Assembly: GCA_002150815.3 (NCBI GenBank)
Contig: NDFF03000089.1
Location: 62,001-126,000 of the forward strand
From: Grammothele lineata
Lineage: Eukaryota; Basidiomycota; Agaricomycetes; Polyporales; Polyporaceae
DNA length: 64,000 nt
Reading direction: 5' to 3'
Position 1 is the stretch's first letter. The number at the start of each line of letters is the position of its first letter. The notes under the pieces were generated by a model, which was given only the letters and a program-made list of their open reading frames with translations, was not told the origin of the DNA and searched no databases. Shown here piece after piece: positions 23,130 to 34,981 of the stretch. The position numbers and the translations under genes were made by a program.

Positions 23130-25539
23130 CCTCTCAAGCGGCGGAGCGGAGATTGGGCGCACGACTGACGTTGGCGAGAGCTTGACTTTGATGTCACGAG
23201 TTCTGAGTTGAAGCGCGGCCCAGGCGTGTCGGTGCACCAGATGCTTTGTGCCGCTCGACAGGCGACCTCGTCCAATGCGAACGACGGCGGGAGAGCGGCC
23301 AGCAGCACTCCACAGCTCGGACGTCGCCTCCTCGTTGCCATTCCCCAGCTTGCTCGGTCAATCGACCAGTGGTCTGTACCTCAATTTCTCCGACTCGAGC
23401 CAGTTGCGCTCACGAGAAGAACCCAACCGTACGGCACTGTGGAGTCGATGCGCAACGAACAGCAGGTGTCAGCGTACCCGTACAGTTCAGCACCACGTCC
23501 ACGAGACGCACCGTCCGGTACAGCGCCCGCCCAAACCGAGCGAACGCAGGACACCAGGTGGGAGAGACCGACATCATCGTTCAGCTGGGTATGACGGCGA
23601 CGCATGCCACGGCCACGTCGAGCCATTCCGAGCGCCGGCGGCGAGCGATGACTTCATGGAGTTCGGAGATGAACAAACGGGCGCGTTGTGACGGAAATAC
23701 TGCGGACAGTGCGATTGAATGTTATTGGCGGTGACTGACGGGTCTAGAAACGAGAAAATTAGACGTCGCTGTTGCAGAACCAGACTACTGGCTGATCAGC
23801 GTGCTGATTAGGGTTGCGGATCGCAGAGCCCGACTTGGACATCTCTCCGCTAAATGGGGAGAAATCCGTTAAAATGCCAGTGATATCCGCGGTGAAAGAG
23901 TGGTCATTGTGCGTACAATTCGGGAGTGTTCAAGGTCAAGATCTTACGCGCCGTGGTAATCTTGGAACACTGGACTTCGCCGAACAGTCAATATCCCTCA
24001 TGCCGCATGGATATGTACGGCAGCTTGAGCGGTACGGGAAATGTCGCAGAACTGCAAGAGGCGCGCGTTCACAAGTCGTTACGTATATGTTGATCTCCGT
24101 TTGCCCAGACCCAGAGACAAAACGTTCCAAGGTGGCGCGTACGTCACCTGCTGTCGAATACGGTCAGAAACGAAAAATGAGACGAGACAAGAATATAACT
24201 AGAGGACAAGGCCGCTGACGGCGTTGTAGCCTCGGATTGGCCAGAACCTCCGGAGAGTATAAGCGAGACATGAGGTTCTTGGAACGCCGCTGCTGCCTGG
24301 CCGCTCCATGACACTTCTCCGGAGGCACGCTAACCATCACGACGTCGGGTACCAAGAGCGTACGGATAACTGCCAGCGGGAGCCTGTGGCCTTGAGGCGG
24401 ACTAGGTCAACTGGTCTTGCAAGCGCGACAGCCTCAAGGTGGCAATTCCGAATTCGCAGCAGGTGATCCTCAGAGTCCGCGGACAAATGCCCATACTGAG
24501 GCCCATTCTCCCAGCTGGACGTTGTGCGGAGGTTTAGAATGCAAGGAGAACGAAGGACGTCAGCACCCGGACAGTCGTCACAGCCACGGGACGTCCAGTA
24601 CGGAGAACGGGCGAGTGCCCGCGATCCGCCGTATTGAATAGAGCAGGCGCGCTTGGCGCCTCTTCGTGTCCGGCTGAAATGACCGGAGACGCCACCGTGA
24701 GTTCATGACTTCATCGCCTCCGAAAATGAACTGACCGTCTCAGACGTGGCGGCATTACGGGGGCGGTCGCGGCCCCGCCATCGGGCGCGCGACGCACACG
24801 AGGACGCGGTAGCAGTAGTCGCTACCGTCCGCCCGCGACGCCCTTGTGCAAAAGTAGGTTAGGAGGCCGGATGGAACGCTTGCCTGACGGCGCTTCGGGC
24901 GACAGAGACGTCAGTGCTTCCATGAAAGAGAATAGCAGACGTTGCGTCATAACATACCGTATCAGTTCTGCGGCGTTCGCACGCGATGTCGTGTCTAAAC
25001 GCTTGAGTTCGGGCGACAGTCTGCCGGCACCGAGCGGGGATCGACGCCCCAGCTCGATGCTTGGACGTGAGTGGGGTGTGTGCGGTGCCGAGGGTGGCGT
25101 TCGTTCTACCTGGTGCACCGCGTCTCCGAGAGTGAAAGTTCAGGGTTGAGGTCTACACGGAGCGCTGTGCGCAGCACATGAGCGATAGTTTGCTCGCAAC
25201 GAGATGTCGCTTCGCAGGTGGAGTATCTGGGAAGCCTTGCGAGGCGAAATCTTCAACGCCCGCGGACATCGACCGCGGACATGCGCGACGTGAACAGACC
25301 TCAGGAACGGGGGTACTGACGACACGCACGCACGAATGCGCGGAGGTTGTACAGCTGTCTCCGGGCGTCGCTGGGTGGAGCGATGGTGATGTATGTTGGC
25401 CGCCCTCCCGCCGCGCGGTCTGACCGCAATGTTCTACGCGAGCGTAGTGACGACATAGGAAAGGTCATAGGCTTACACCCTGTTGGAGGCGCGCGCTCGC
25501 TAAGGAACATCTCTGCCGAGACGCAGGAAAGGAAATGGC

Positions 25540-25545
25540 TATAAG
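25540..25545 (+). promoter_or_regulatory. TATA box (TATAAG)
   Basis: It lies 71-76 bp upstream of the ATG at 25616. The same hexamer sits at the same distance upstream of the hydrophobins at 30673, 34981 and 41972. Confidence 0.6.
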
Positions 25546-25615
25546 AACCCCAGGTAATCCCAGACATCCCCCAGCGAACACTCACCAGACGTTCACTACC
25601 ACTCGCATCTCCACC

Positions 25616-26073
25616 ATGTTCTCCAAGGTCTTCACCCTCGCCGCAATCCTTGCCGTCGCCACCGCCGCACCCAACGGCGAGCCCGCCTCTTCTTGCAGCA
25701 CCGGCGCAATCCAGTGTTGCAACACCGTCGAGAAGGCGAGCGACCCGGCCGCCGCGGGGATCCTCGCGTCGATCGGTGTTGTCGTCCAGGACGTCGACGC
25801 ACTTGTCGGCCTGACGTGCTCTCCGATCACAGTCATCGGCGTCGGCACTGGCGACAGCTGGTGAGTGCTTCACCGCTTTTCAGCGCACAGAACGTGTCAC
25901 CAATGTCGTTTCTGCATCTTCACAGCTCCTCGAACACCGTGTGCTGCCAGGACAACTCGCACGGTGAGTTTCGGAGTCGATCGATACGTGTCTCACGAAG
26001 AGGAACCGTGTACTTACTTGTAACGATTCCAGGCAGCCTCATCTCCATCGGATGCGTTCCGGTCACCCTCTAA
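25616..26073 (+). CDS. Class I hydrophobin (107 aa)
   Basis: Exons are 25616..25860, 25926..25963 (38 nt) and 26033..26073, ending in TAA. The signal peptide MFSKVFTLAAILAVATAA is followed by the eight-cysteine pattern: CSTGAIQCC, GLTC, Cys5 formed at the first splice junction, SSNTVCC and GCVPVTL. The loop (ILASIGVVVQDVDALVGL) is nearly identical to the copy at 39424. The leader and signal-peptide region are nearly identical to the copy at 30218, in opposite orientation, although the mature proteins differ. It is the only plus-strand hydrophobin of the MFSK group here and has no adjacent HET gene in the paired arrangement. Confidence 0.92.
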
Positions 26074-27311
26074 GCATGTGAGAAGGCGTAGGGCGAAGGA
26101 TCGGGGAGGTCGGATGCATGGTGATGCGAGAGAGAAGGGGCGAGGCAAATGTGTAGTCTTGCAGAATGACGACAGTTATCTTCTCCGGATGGCGATGTTC
26201 GATGAAGTGGGTGGGGTATGTACTTGCGAGCATTTGTTCTGACTGAGCGACTCGGATATGCAGTACTAGTGTGTGATTCAGAGAACGGCTAGACGAAATG
26301 AGCGAAGCGGATGCGAGAGAATGAGACCCCGGGGCTCGTCGTAGCGTTCAGGAGGCACGTGATGGGAAGACGCGTGATATTATGGGATTGGCATCTGCTA
26401 GAGTCTCGCTCACGAGCGGGATCTGGACCCATACTTCGCGTCCATCTGTGTGCGATAACTTTCGACGCCGGACGGTGCCCATCGTGCTTTGTTTGGGCCG
26501 CACCGGTGGCCCACTGATGGCACACGTGTTGGAATCCGGTGCTCTGAGTCTCCGATCCGAGCTCGCGCGTAGCACGTGATACGTAATTGTACTGTACGCT
26601 CGCCATGTCCTGCGCAGGACGTCTTTGCCCTCATACCACCATCATGTCCGCCCGCACGCGCCCTCTCCCCCTCGTTATCAGCTAGTTCTCTGTGTATAGG
26701 GTACGAAAGCGGTCATCGAGTTCCCGCCTCACTACCGTCCGCCCCCTCCAACCTACAACACGTACCTCGTTCCAGGTGCTGGCACTTAAATACAAACGCA
26801 GCCTGAGGTGCGTGACGGCGTCGAAATAAGTCTTGGGTTCTTCAGTGCTTCACGTGAGTAGCGGTACAACCTCCTCCGAAGAAATTTTCTTGTCGTTCCC
26901 ACTATCCGTCTACTAATCGCACTTTGCACTCGCGGCACAATATCTTCGCGGATGAAAGGCGGAGTTCTCCGGTCATCCGATACCATGCGGTGCCATGCAT
27001 ATGTGTATTAACTCCGGCTTCAAGGATCGCTTGTTTTATTCTACCTAGTGAAGGTGTGTACAGCAGATGACATATTGACGGTCATGCCGACCGAGCTTAA
27101 AACTCCGGACATTGTAGTGCATTCAGGGTGGAAATGTTTCCCTACCGTCTTTCTGTTCCGCGTGATTTAGTAGACAGGTGTACAATCTCACGTCTTCCTA
27201 TCCAATCCATCAAAGATACAGCACCGAGTCTTCTCTTTTCTACCGCGTCAATTACTGCGTTCATGAGAAATGCGCATGTGGTAATTTTCATCATTTTATC
27301 TACTACATTAC
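26074..27311. other. Intergenic between a hydrophobin and HET copy C
   Basis: About 1.2 kb, partly AT-richer (27000-27300), with no supported gene. It receives the 3' ends of both flanking genes. Confidence 0.4.
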
Positions 27312-29700
27312 TTACAATCCGCAAGAACTCCCCTCTGCGCGCACTCGGCGGGCATATGCGTTTTCATCCATCGTGCCAGTGATGAACGGTAATTCTAGAA
27401 CTTCATCGATTTGATCCAAGCCCCCGAACATCACTTTATGTGGCTCCTGTCTCCATGTATGGTCGTCGAGCGCGATCTTCAACGTCCGCCCGTCGTCGTA
27501 TTGCTTGCTCCTCCTGAATGAAACAACGAGGGCGGACAGGGGCAAGTCTGTGATTGGTGTGTCCTTCCATATTGAGTTAAGCACGACGCACGGATGCCCG
27601 TCTTCGTGCAGTGTGATGTGGTCTTTAATGCAATCGTGCGGCGGCGCTGAGTGTCTCTCCCGATTGTCCTTGACTACTCGGATCGCAAAGTAATGAGGGC
27701 CCAGTTCACCAGGTGCGTCCTCATCAATAAACTTTCCGCAACGACCGAGTTCAAGTTCAACCAGTTCGCGGGGCGTCCACTGTCTCCAAGGCTGCCCTTC
27801 GAAGACGAGAGTTACTGGAGCGTTTTCTGTCCACGGAGTCTCTGTGCACTGTACTTCTCTCAAACGGAGATTGAGGCGTTGCTCGACTTCGGTTACTGTG
27901 GCTCGATCAATTGCAAACGGCGGTGAGGAGCTGATACGCAGGCGGGCGACCGACTCCCATAAATCCGTGGAATCAGAGACGCGGTACGTGGGCCACGGTG
28001 GAATATACACGGTGCGCCACTGCCAGTCAAGTGTATCGCTAAGCTTACGAGTAATAAGGAGGAGCCGTGAGGTTGACGACCCGAAGGGGCATGTGTAGCA
28101 GGGGACATCTCCGCCGAAGGCACTGCGGTTGCGGTGGAGAACGAGGCAAACCCGATGATCGTCGGCATAGCCCGCCCGGGAGTACTGGTAGCTTCTGTTA
28201 TAAAGTTGCGCTATGATACATTCCATCGAGTCTTCGAGTGCATATACAGGCAAGTAAGCACGAACGCCTTGGGGAGTGACGGTGAACGATACCCGCTCGG
28301 GAGCCATGCAGGGCGTAGATGAAGAAGATTCCGCTGCTGACTAGCGCAAGGTACATACATAAGCGTGGTGCTTCTACCTAGAGATCTCAACTTACTTGGA
28401 TCTCGGCTAGCGGGCCTTTGTGCTCTGTACGCCAATGTATTCTTGTTGAGGGGTTTATAGGATCGAAGAACGAAGGCGATTGTGAGAAGAGGTACATGTG
28501 GCGAGGGTCTGTGAGTAGATCTTTAAGATCTCCTCCTTCGAAGTATATGAAGGGTCGGACGATTTCTTTCAACGTTAGAGCATCGGCAACGGAGTCGCAG
28601 CCTAGATAGACGTGACGACCCCACGCAAAGAGGCTAGTATCTTCAGAAGTTTTCAGAATTTCCTCTTGTAGCCTGTAGAACGCCTTGCAACCCTCTCCGT
28701 AGAGAGTTGGCATGTTGCTCCCAAACGGCCCAAACAAGCAGTACGCCCTGTCCTCGACTCGTGTGGTCGACCGCCGAGACGCCCACCACATCCGTGTCGC
28801 AACATCAACCTCTGTGATGTCCAACTCGAACCGCAGTACACTGACGGGAATGCCCGTTATCTCCCTCAGCAATGGTGCGAGCGTGAATTTGTCGCCAAGT
28901 GGAGTCCAGTTGCGCGAAAAGAAACGGACGATCTTCGGCGCGAGGAGCTCTTGTAGCGTCCAGCCGCGTGTGTGCCATCTGCTCTCCCTAAACGCAGAAT
29001 TCAAATATCCCTTATCTTGCGGGGTTTGGTCGCTAAAAACGTCGGACATGTAAACGTAGCAGACACCGGAAAGTGCATAGTAGCGGAACATGGAGTTGAT
29101 GGCCTCGGTGAGCTCGGAGCTGCTTGTCTTGTCGATGCAGCAAGTGTCTGCCCACGCCCACTCGAATCCGTGCTTCTCAGCTTGGATGAGAAAGCTGCGC
29201 GCCTTCGCAGATATGAGATCACGGGGGGTAAGAGGCGAAGACTGATTCTGGTGTTGAGGAGGAAATGGGGTGGAGTCAGGCACGTAGGACGAATGTGACG
29301 CTAACGGAGTCTCCGGCGAGCATGTCGTGGCAGGAGAGGCGGGTTGAGAAGAAACATCATATATTATGTGTCCTTCGGACTGGGAGACGAACATGCTGTG
29401 TAGTTTGTCCAAAATCCAACCTTGGTGCTCTACGGTGCTTTGAAGCTCCTTAACGACCTCTGTGAGGCGCTGAACGGCCTTCTTTAGCTCCTCGACACTA
29501 CGAGGCCCGCTGTCCTGATCGTCCGTTGAGAGCGCTTCCGCCTATTCCTGAGACCGTCGAGCAGCATTCTGAACTTTCTGAAACGAGTCCTCTTCCGTAG
29601 TGTCACCCCAGACATGGGACAGGATGGCATATCCCCCGGGGACATCCTCAGGGCCACTGAAGAAATGGAGGTGCGCGGTCTTGGTATCGAGGAGCCACAT
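27312..29700 (-). pseudogene. HET-domain gene, copy C, with early in-frame TAG
   Basis: Minus-strand exons are 29700..28396 and 28340..27312 (phase 0). The gene would encode 777 residues: MWLLDTKT, SHVWG, WAWADTCCIDKTSS (about 180), RGWTLQELLAPK, CLFGPFG, PTLYGEG, then the shared C-terminal domain (WPTYRVSDSTDLWE, HDCIKDHITLHE). Codon 53 is TAG (complement of 29542..29544), just after the SHVWG region; copy D reads CGA (Arg) at the aligned place. Everything downstream is open and well conserved, so the lesion is a single recent stop. Internal initiation would lose the first HET motif. The DEAYC motif reads DRAYC here. The C-terminus is about 20 residues longer than in copy D. It is partner of the hydrophobin at 30218. 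Confidence 0.82.
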
Positions 29701-30217
29701 TATCCCTGCCAGTGCACAATTTGACGACGTAAGCCTAAATTTCTGTGATTAATATATGATTCAGAGTATACCTTATGTCTCCTCCAGCGTATGATGCAGA
29801 AGTGTCGGAAAAGCCTCAAGAGGCGATGATGGAGGGATCCGAATAGCTCGCCGGCAGCTGCTTCGCACCCAACAGCCCGCCATCGGATAAGGAAACGCAA
29901 CAATGCAAGCTCCCAGAAAGCAACAAGCTTATTTTAAACTCCGATTACACCACAGTTACATTAGATAATCGACACTCAAATCAGTCGGTCCAAGTCGCGT
30001 CACTGAGGTCGCGTTCCGCCGTGTCGCGCATGCTTCTTGCTATCCCCGTCTTACGGTGTCCTAAATTCGAATCAACGTGCATAATCTCCCCGCTCTCTGC
30101 GAATCTGAGCTTAGACTACACTGTGTACACTCAACACATCTGCAAATTCTGTCCGTATGTGATTCAACTTCAGCCTCCTATCCCCGCTGCGCCCGCCACC
30201 TCGTTCGATGAGCTCTC

Positions 30218-30673
30218 CTAGAGAGTGATCGGGAGACAACCAATGGAGATCAAGCCGCCTGAAGAGTAGATGGTCAATACGAGAGTGCGTCCCGTTCGAC
30301 GCCGGGCACGCGGTGCGACCACTTACCATGCGAGTTGTCCTGACAGCAAACTGTCTCCGCGTTACTGTCGCAGAACAAGTCAGTTCTCTATCCCTCTGCA
30401 TCTTCCTGTCGCGCCCGCACACACTCACCAAGCATTCCCAGAGCCGACCCCAATGACGCTGATGGCTGAGCACGTCAGCCCGACGAGCACGTCGAGGTCC
30501 TGCAGCACGATGCCGAGGGCACCGAGGGCCTTGGTCGCGGCCGGGTCGGTCGCCTTCTCGATGCTGTCGCAGCACTGGATGGGCCCGGTGCTGCAAGTAG
30601 AGGCGGGTGCGCTGTTGGGCGCGGCGGTGGCGACGGCAAGGATTGCGGTGAGGGTGAAGACCTTGGAGAACAT
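30218..30673 (-). CDS. Class I hydrophobin (107 aa), partner of HET copy C
   Basis: Minus-strand exons are 30673..30429, 30364..30327 (38 nt) and 30258..30218, ending in TAG. The signal peptide MFSKVFTLTAILAVATAA is followed by CSTGPIQCC, GLTC, Cys5 across the junction (here TG+T), NAETVCC and GCLPITL, so all eight cysteines are present. The loop is ALGALGIVLQDLDVLVGL, as in the copy at 34550, its tandem relative. It sits upstream of, and on the same strand as, the broken HET copy C. It is intact, so its expression does not need the HET product to be whole. Confidence 0.92.
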
Positions 30674-31798
30674 GGTGGAGATGCGAGTGGTAGTGAACGT
30701 CTGGTGAGTGTTCGCTGAAACCATCGAGAGCGACGCTGGGGCTCTTATACGCGTACGGACAGAATGTCCTGGACGCCTGAGTACTCCTGTTTGTCGATAG
30801 TACAACACCACTCGGCGAATATTCCCCAAAACATACTGCATACCTCTGCCCTCCTAGCCAACCGCGTCTCGCACCCGTGCTACTTCGTCTTTGCGGGCAG
30901 AGGGTGGGAATCGCGCTCCGTCGAACGACGTGCAGCAACGTGTATACGCCCTCCGACCCACGCGGGCGACTAAATACCACCAGTTTCTGCGTTTCCAGCA
31001 GAAGTGCGTGTTCCAGGTCCCCGTCGTTGTGTATGATCCGCGATGATGCTGACTTGACGTCAAACGCTAGATTTCGAAGCGTCTTCCCGGGCGGAGATGT
31101 GCTCCTTCTATGTTCTTGTTCTGTTCCGCTTGGCCAAGCCCATGTTTCCATATGCATACCTTGGAGCTGACATATGCCTTTCGCGGACGGCCTATTATCG
31201 TGCGCGGATGTCTTGGAGACCAGAAGTCTGGCCGCCCCACAATCACAAGCATCGCGAGCGGGTAGCATCTGAGCACGGCCGGATAAAGGAGGTGCGTTCT
31301 AGACTCGAGTCTTACTCTCGTGCTGCAAACTGTTGGCTTACGGCTATGTCACTAGCACAAACTTGAACCGCTCCTAGTCTATCCAGCACGTCCAGAAGTC
31401 AGCGCGGTTTCGCATCCTCTCCGCCATCCTCCCGACGTCACGTCGCTCACCGGATCCTGTGATAAACGCACCGGACAATCATTGAATTGTGTGATGTCCG
31501 TGTGGATGAACGCCGCGGAATCTCCACCCTCGAGGACGGACACTCACGTGAAGATCCGCCACCATACGCCACAAGGCTCATTCCGTTCCGGAAGCCTTCG
31601 TGACTCCGACGTCCCGTCTGGGGATCCAAAAGGCACTGCAACGCGTGGCAGCAACAGCACGCCGGAGGCTTCACGGTCCACAGCCGACGGGAGTAGGTGT
31701 GATGGGCTAGACTCTCGATGTATATTCGAAAGTCTTTCTTCGCAATGCATTTTCAGCTAAGTAGTAGCGCACGTTAGCAGTGTCATGCAAAACCTAAG
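30674..31798. other. Hydrophobin promoter and HET copy D downstream region
   Basis: The first 300 bp aligns with the promoter at 34982-35290. The remainder has no supported gene. Confidence 0.45.
30744..30749 (-). promoter_or_regulatory. TATA box (TATAAG)
   Basis: It lies 71-76 bp upstream of the ATG at 30673, at the same spacing as the box before the plus-strand hydrophobin at 25616. Confidence 0.6.
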
Positions 31799-34038
31799 CT
31801 ATCGCTCCAGTGAGGCCCAGTACTCTAACGCGTCCAGCGCCTCTAACCCCCCGAAGACTACTGTGTGCCGTCCGTCTCTCCACGTCTCGTCGCCAAGCAC
31901 GATCTCCAACGTCCGTCTGTCCTCATAGAGCTCGCTTTTGCGAAACGAGATAGTGACGGCATCTCGGGGGATGTCCCCGATTAGGGTATCCTCCCACTCT
32001 GAGCCAACAACGACAGAAGGCTGTCCGTCTTTGTCCAGCGCTACATGGTCCTTGTCGCAGTCGTGCGTCGGGACCCCGTCAGACTGGCAGATGTCGACCA
32101 AGCGGAACACGAAGTAGTGCGGGGCGAGCTCGCGCGACGCGCTCTCAGCCAGACTGCAACGACCGAGCTCTAGCTCGAGGTAATACCGCCAGAGTGTCAT
32201 CTCTTCGAACACGAGGGTGAGAGGGGTAGTGCCATTCCAGGGGATCTCCGTGCACTTAACACTCTTCAGACGAAGGGAGAAGCGCTGCTGAAGAGTTGTT
32301 ATCAACGTTCGACCAAGCGCAAAGGGTGGGGAGGCAGAACCTATGCGCAAGCGTGCTACTCGCTCGAACAGATCCGTGGGGTCCGAGACACGGTACGCGG
32401 GCCACGGAGAGATATAGACGTCCTGCCAAGTCCAGTCAAGCGTATCGCTGAACTCGGGTACTAGAAGTAGGAGGCGATCCAAGTTAACGGAGCAGGTGTA
32501 GCTGGGGATGTTTCTGTCGTGGATTTTCTGGTCCCGGCGTAGGAGAAGGCAGATGTTGTTGGGCCAGGAATGAGCGTCGAAGTATTGTTCACTACCGCAG
32601 AGCTGAGCAATAGCGTATTGCCCCGAATCGTCGAGCGGATGTATAGGCAGGTGAGCGCGAATGCCCCGGGGAGTGACGGTAAGTGATGCCGATCCAGGAG
32701 CGATAGAGGAACTGGGGGCTGGTTCGACGTTCTGGTGTGACATCGGCGTGAGTTCCCTTGGTCCAGACGCACGAGATGTTAACTCACAGTCCCTGCGGTT
32801 TGTTGGCGCGCTGTGAGCGTGCAGGTGAAGACGATGCGCTCGTTTCGAGGCTGGAAGAGCGAAGGTGATTGTGAGAAGAGGTGTAAAGACCTATGATCTG
32901 TGATTGGTTCTCGGCCTCGTTGAACGATGACGTCGACAACTTTCTCCATGTCTGCGGCAGCGCGGATCCACCACTTGTCGCCCCACGCAAACAGGCTGGT
33001 ATCTTCAGACGTTCTCAGAATTTCCTCCTGTAGCCTGTAGAACGCCTTACGTCCCTCTCCGTAAAGAGTTGGCATGTTGATCCCGAAGAGTCCGAACAAG
33101 CAGTACGCCTCGTCCTCGACCCGCGTAGTCGACCGTCGGGACGCCCAGCCCATCCGCGTCGCAACGCTGACGTCCGTGATATCCTGCTCAAACCGCAAGA
33201 CAGTCGCAGGAACAGACGTGATCTCCTGCAACTTCTGAGCGTGAGTGAACTTGTCTCCAAGCGGGGTCCAGTCGCGCGACATGAACCGGACCGTCTTCGG
33301 CGCGAGGAGCTCCTGCAACGTCCAGCCGCGCGTGTGCCACCGGCTCTTCCAGAACGCAGAACCCCATTCCGCCGGATCACAGTCGCTGGGAACATCAGCC
33401 ATGTAGACGTAACAGACGTCGGACAGGGCGTAGTAGCGGAACATCGAGTTGATGGCTTCGGTGAGTTCGGAGCTGCTGGTCTTGTCGATGCAGCAGGTGT
33501 CCGCCCAGGCCCACCCGAACCCGTGCTTCTCGGCTTGGATGAGAAAGTTGCGAATTTTCGGGGAGACGAGATCGCGAGGATTAGAGACGTCACGTCGTAG
33601 AGCAATCGCGGCGGAGTGGGGTGCACGGGACGAATGAGACTCGGAGAACGGGGTCTCGGGGGAGAACGTCGATGCAGGCCGGAGGGAAGAGAAATCATAT
33701 ATGTCGCATTGATCAGAGGCAAACATACTCTGTAGTCTATCCATCATCCGACCCTGGAGCTCTACTGTGCGTTGAAGCTCCATGATGGCCTCCCTGAGCT
33801 CCTTAACGACCTCCTGCAGCTCCTCGACGCCGGGAGAAGGCTTGCTGTCCTGCTCAGCGTGCGCTGAAGGTGCCTCCGCTCGTTCCTGGGACTGTCGAGC
33901 AGCATTTTGGACCTTCTGAAAAGAGTCCTCTTCAAATGCATCACCCCAGACGTGAGACAGGATCGCATATCCCCCAGGCACGTCTTCGGGACTGCTGAAG
34001 AACTGGAGGTGGGCGGTCTTGGTATTGAGGAGCCACAT
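31799..34038 (-). CDS. HET-domain protein, copy D (727 aa)
   Basis: Minus-strand exons are 34038..32788 and 32731..31799, phase 0; the intron is 56 nt. HET motifs: MWLLNTKT, SHVWG (28-32), WAWADTCCIDKTSS (about 176), SRWHTRGWTLQELLAPK, DEAYCLFGLFG and PTLYGEG. The insert between motifs 1 and 2 is the longest of the open copies and strongly heptad-like (VEELQEVVKELREAIMELQR). The C-terminal domain has WPAYRVSDPTDLFE and HDCDKDHVAL. It is most similar to copy C and free of stops, so it is the likely functional member of the second unit. A cytoplasmic incompatibility or immune-type role is inferred from the family. Confidence 0.9.
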
Positions 34039-34549
34039 GACCGAGTCTGCATAATTCGATGATGTGAGATCATGTTCACAGGAGTAGATTCAGTTGAAAT
34101 AATACCTCACGCTATTCTGTGTATAAAGTTTGAATAACTGAGTGATGAAGAGAGCTCGGGGGCAAGACGAAGGGGCGGAGCACTAGTCAGAATACGAACG
34201 AGGTTGATTAAATTCAACGCGACTTCGACGCGACTAGTGACGAAAGAGTTAAGCGCCATTGAGCGCCCTTCAAGCTTTCAAATCGTTTTCAAAGTCCGCT
34301 TATGCGCTCATTAGACACATAAGCCCAGCTCGACTGACAGCTCTGTCGAGCTGACGTCCCAGGCTAAGGCTTCCTCCCTCCGTCTCGCGAGTCGTGCCGT
34401 CCGAATATCCATGCGTATAACTTCCACCATTCTGCGCGAACTCAAGCTTCCACTACATCGTGTATACACACAGCACATCTGCGAGCATCTGTCCGTATGC
34501 GATCATCTCGACATCCACCGCCTGCTACCACCACCGTTGGCGAACCGTC

Positions 34550-34981
34550 CTAGAGGGTAATCGGGAGACAGCCGATGGAGATCAGGTCGCCTAGAGATGC
34601 AACTGGTTAGTAAAAGCCTAGGCATGTAACGCCACGAACAACACCCACCATGCGAGTTGTCCTGGCAGCAAACCGTCTCCGCGTTGCTTTCGCAGAAGAA
34701 GTGAGTACTCCTCTCCGTTTGCTCATCCGTGCGCCGCATACTCACCAGTTACCTCCAGAGCCGACTCCAATAACACTGATCGCCGAGCACGTCAGCCCGA
34801 CGAGCACGTCGAGGTCCTGCAAGACGATGCCAAGAGCCCCGAGGACCTTAGTCGCGGCCGGGTCGCTCGCCTTCTCGACACTGTCGCAGCACTGGATGGG
34901 GCCGGTGCTACAGGTCTGGGCGAGGACGGCGGGGGTGGCGACGGCAAGGATTGCGGCGGCGGAGAAGAGCTTGGAGAACAT
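34550..34981 (-). CDS. Class I hydrophobin (104 aa), partner of HET copy D
   Basis: Minus-strand exons are 34981..34746, 34686..34649 (38 nt, donor GTGGGT) and 34590..34550, ending in TAG. The signal peptide MFSKLFSAAAILAVATPAVLA ends right before the first cysteine, so the mature N-terminus is very short (QTCSTGPIQCC). The other cysteines are in place: GLTC, Cys5 at the junction, NAETVCC and GCLPITL. It is closest to the copy at 30218 in the loop and the third exon. The leader just upstream keeps the shared ACACTCACCAGACGTTCAC block but diverges next to the ATG. Confidence 0.92.

Larger units (their letters stand above)
20009..23700. repeat. Segmental duplication unit 1: HET(+) / hydrophobin(-), right copy
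   Basis: Partner of the unit at 12688-16300, with the same gene order and orientations. In this copy both genes are open. The boundaries are approximate. Confidence 0.7.
23040..25615. other. Promoter-side region between divergent hydrophobins
   Basis: The left end is duplicated promoter flank with a short GTGCGGT-type tandem repeat near 23065-23085. The right end is the promoter of the hydrophobin at 25616. Between them I see no supported gene; open frames at 23208-23734 are antisense-like and uninformative. Confidence 0.4.
27312..31000. repeat. Segmental duplication unit 2: HET(-) / hydrophobin(-), left copy
   Basis: It matches 31799-35290: the same orientations, a similar spacer between hydrophobin stop and HET ATG (517 versus 511 bp), alignable spacer sequence (CATCTG...TGTCCGTATG) and alignable hydrophobin promoters (TCCC(C)AAAACAT block). 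The boundaries are approximate. Confidence 0.72.

Noticed and set aside
22662..23168. Long plus-strand frames over the hydrophobin at 22563-23039
   Set aside because: They are antisense shadows of the GC-rich hydrophobin; the minus strand has the signal peptide, cysteine pattern and splice sites. The same applies to frames over the other hydrophobins.
28387..29412. HET copy C treated as an intact gene starting downstream of the stop
   Set aside because: The apparent start at 29412 is TTG, and such a protein would lack the SHVWG segment that the other three copies place at residues 27-32.
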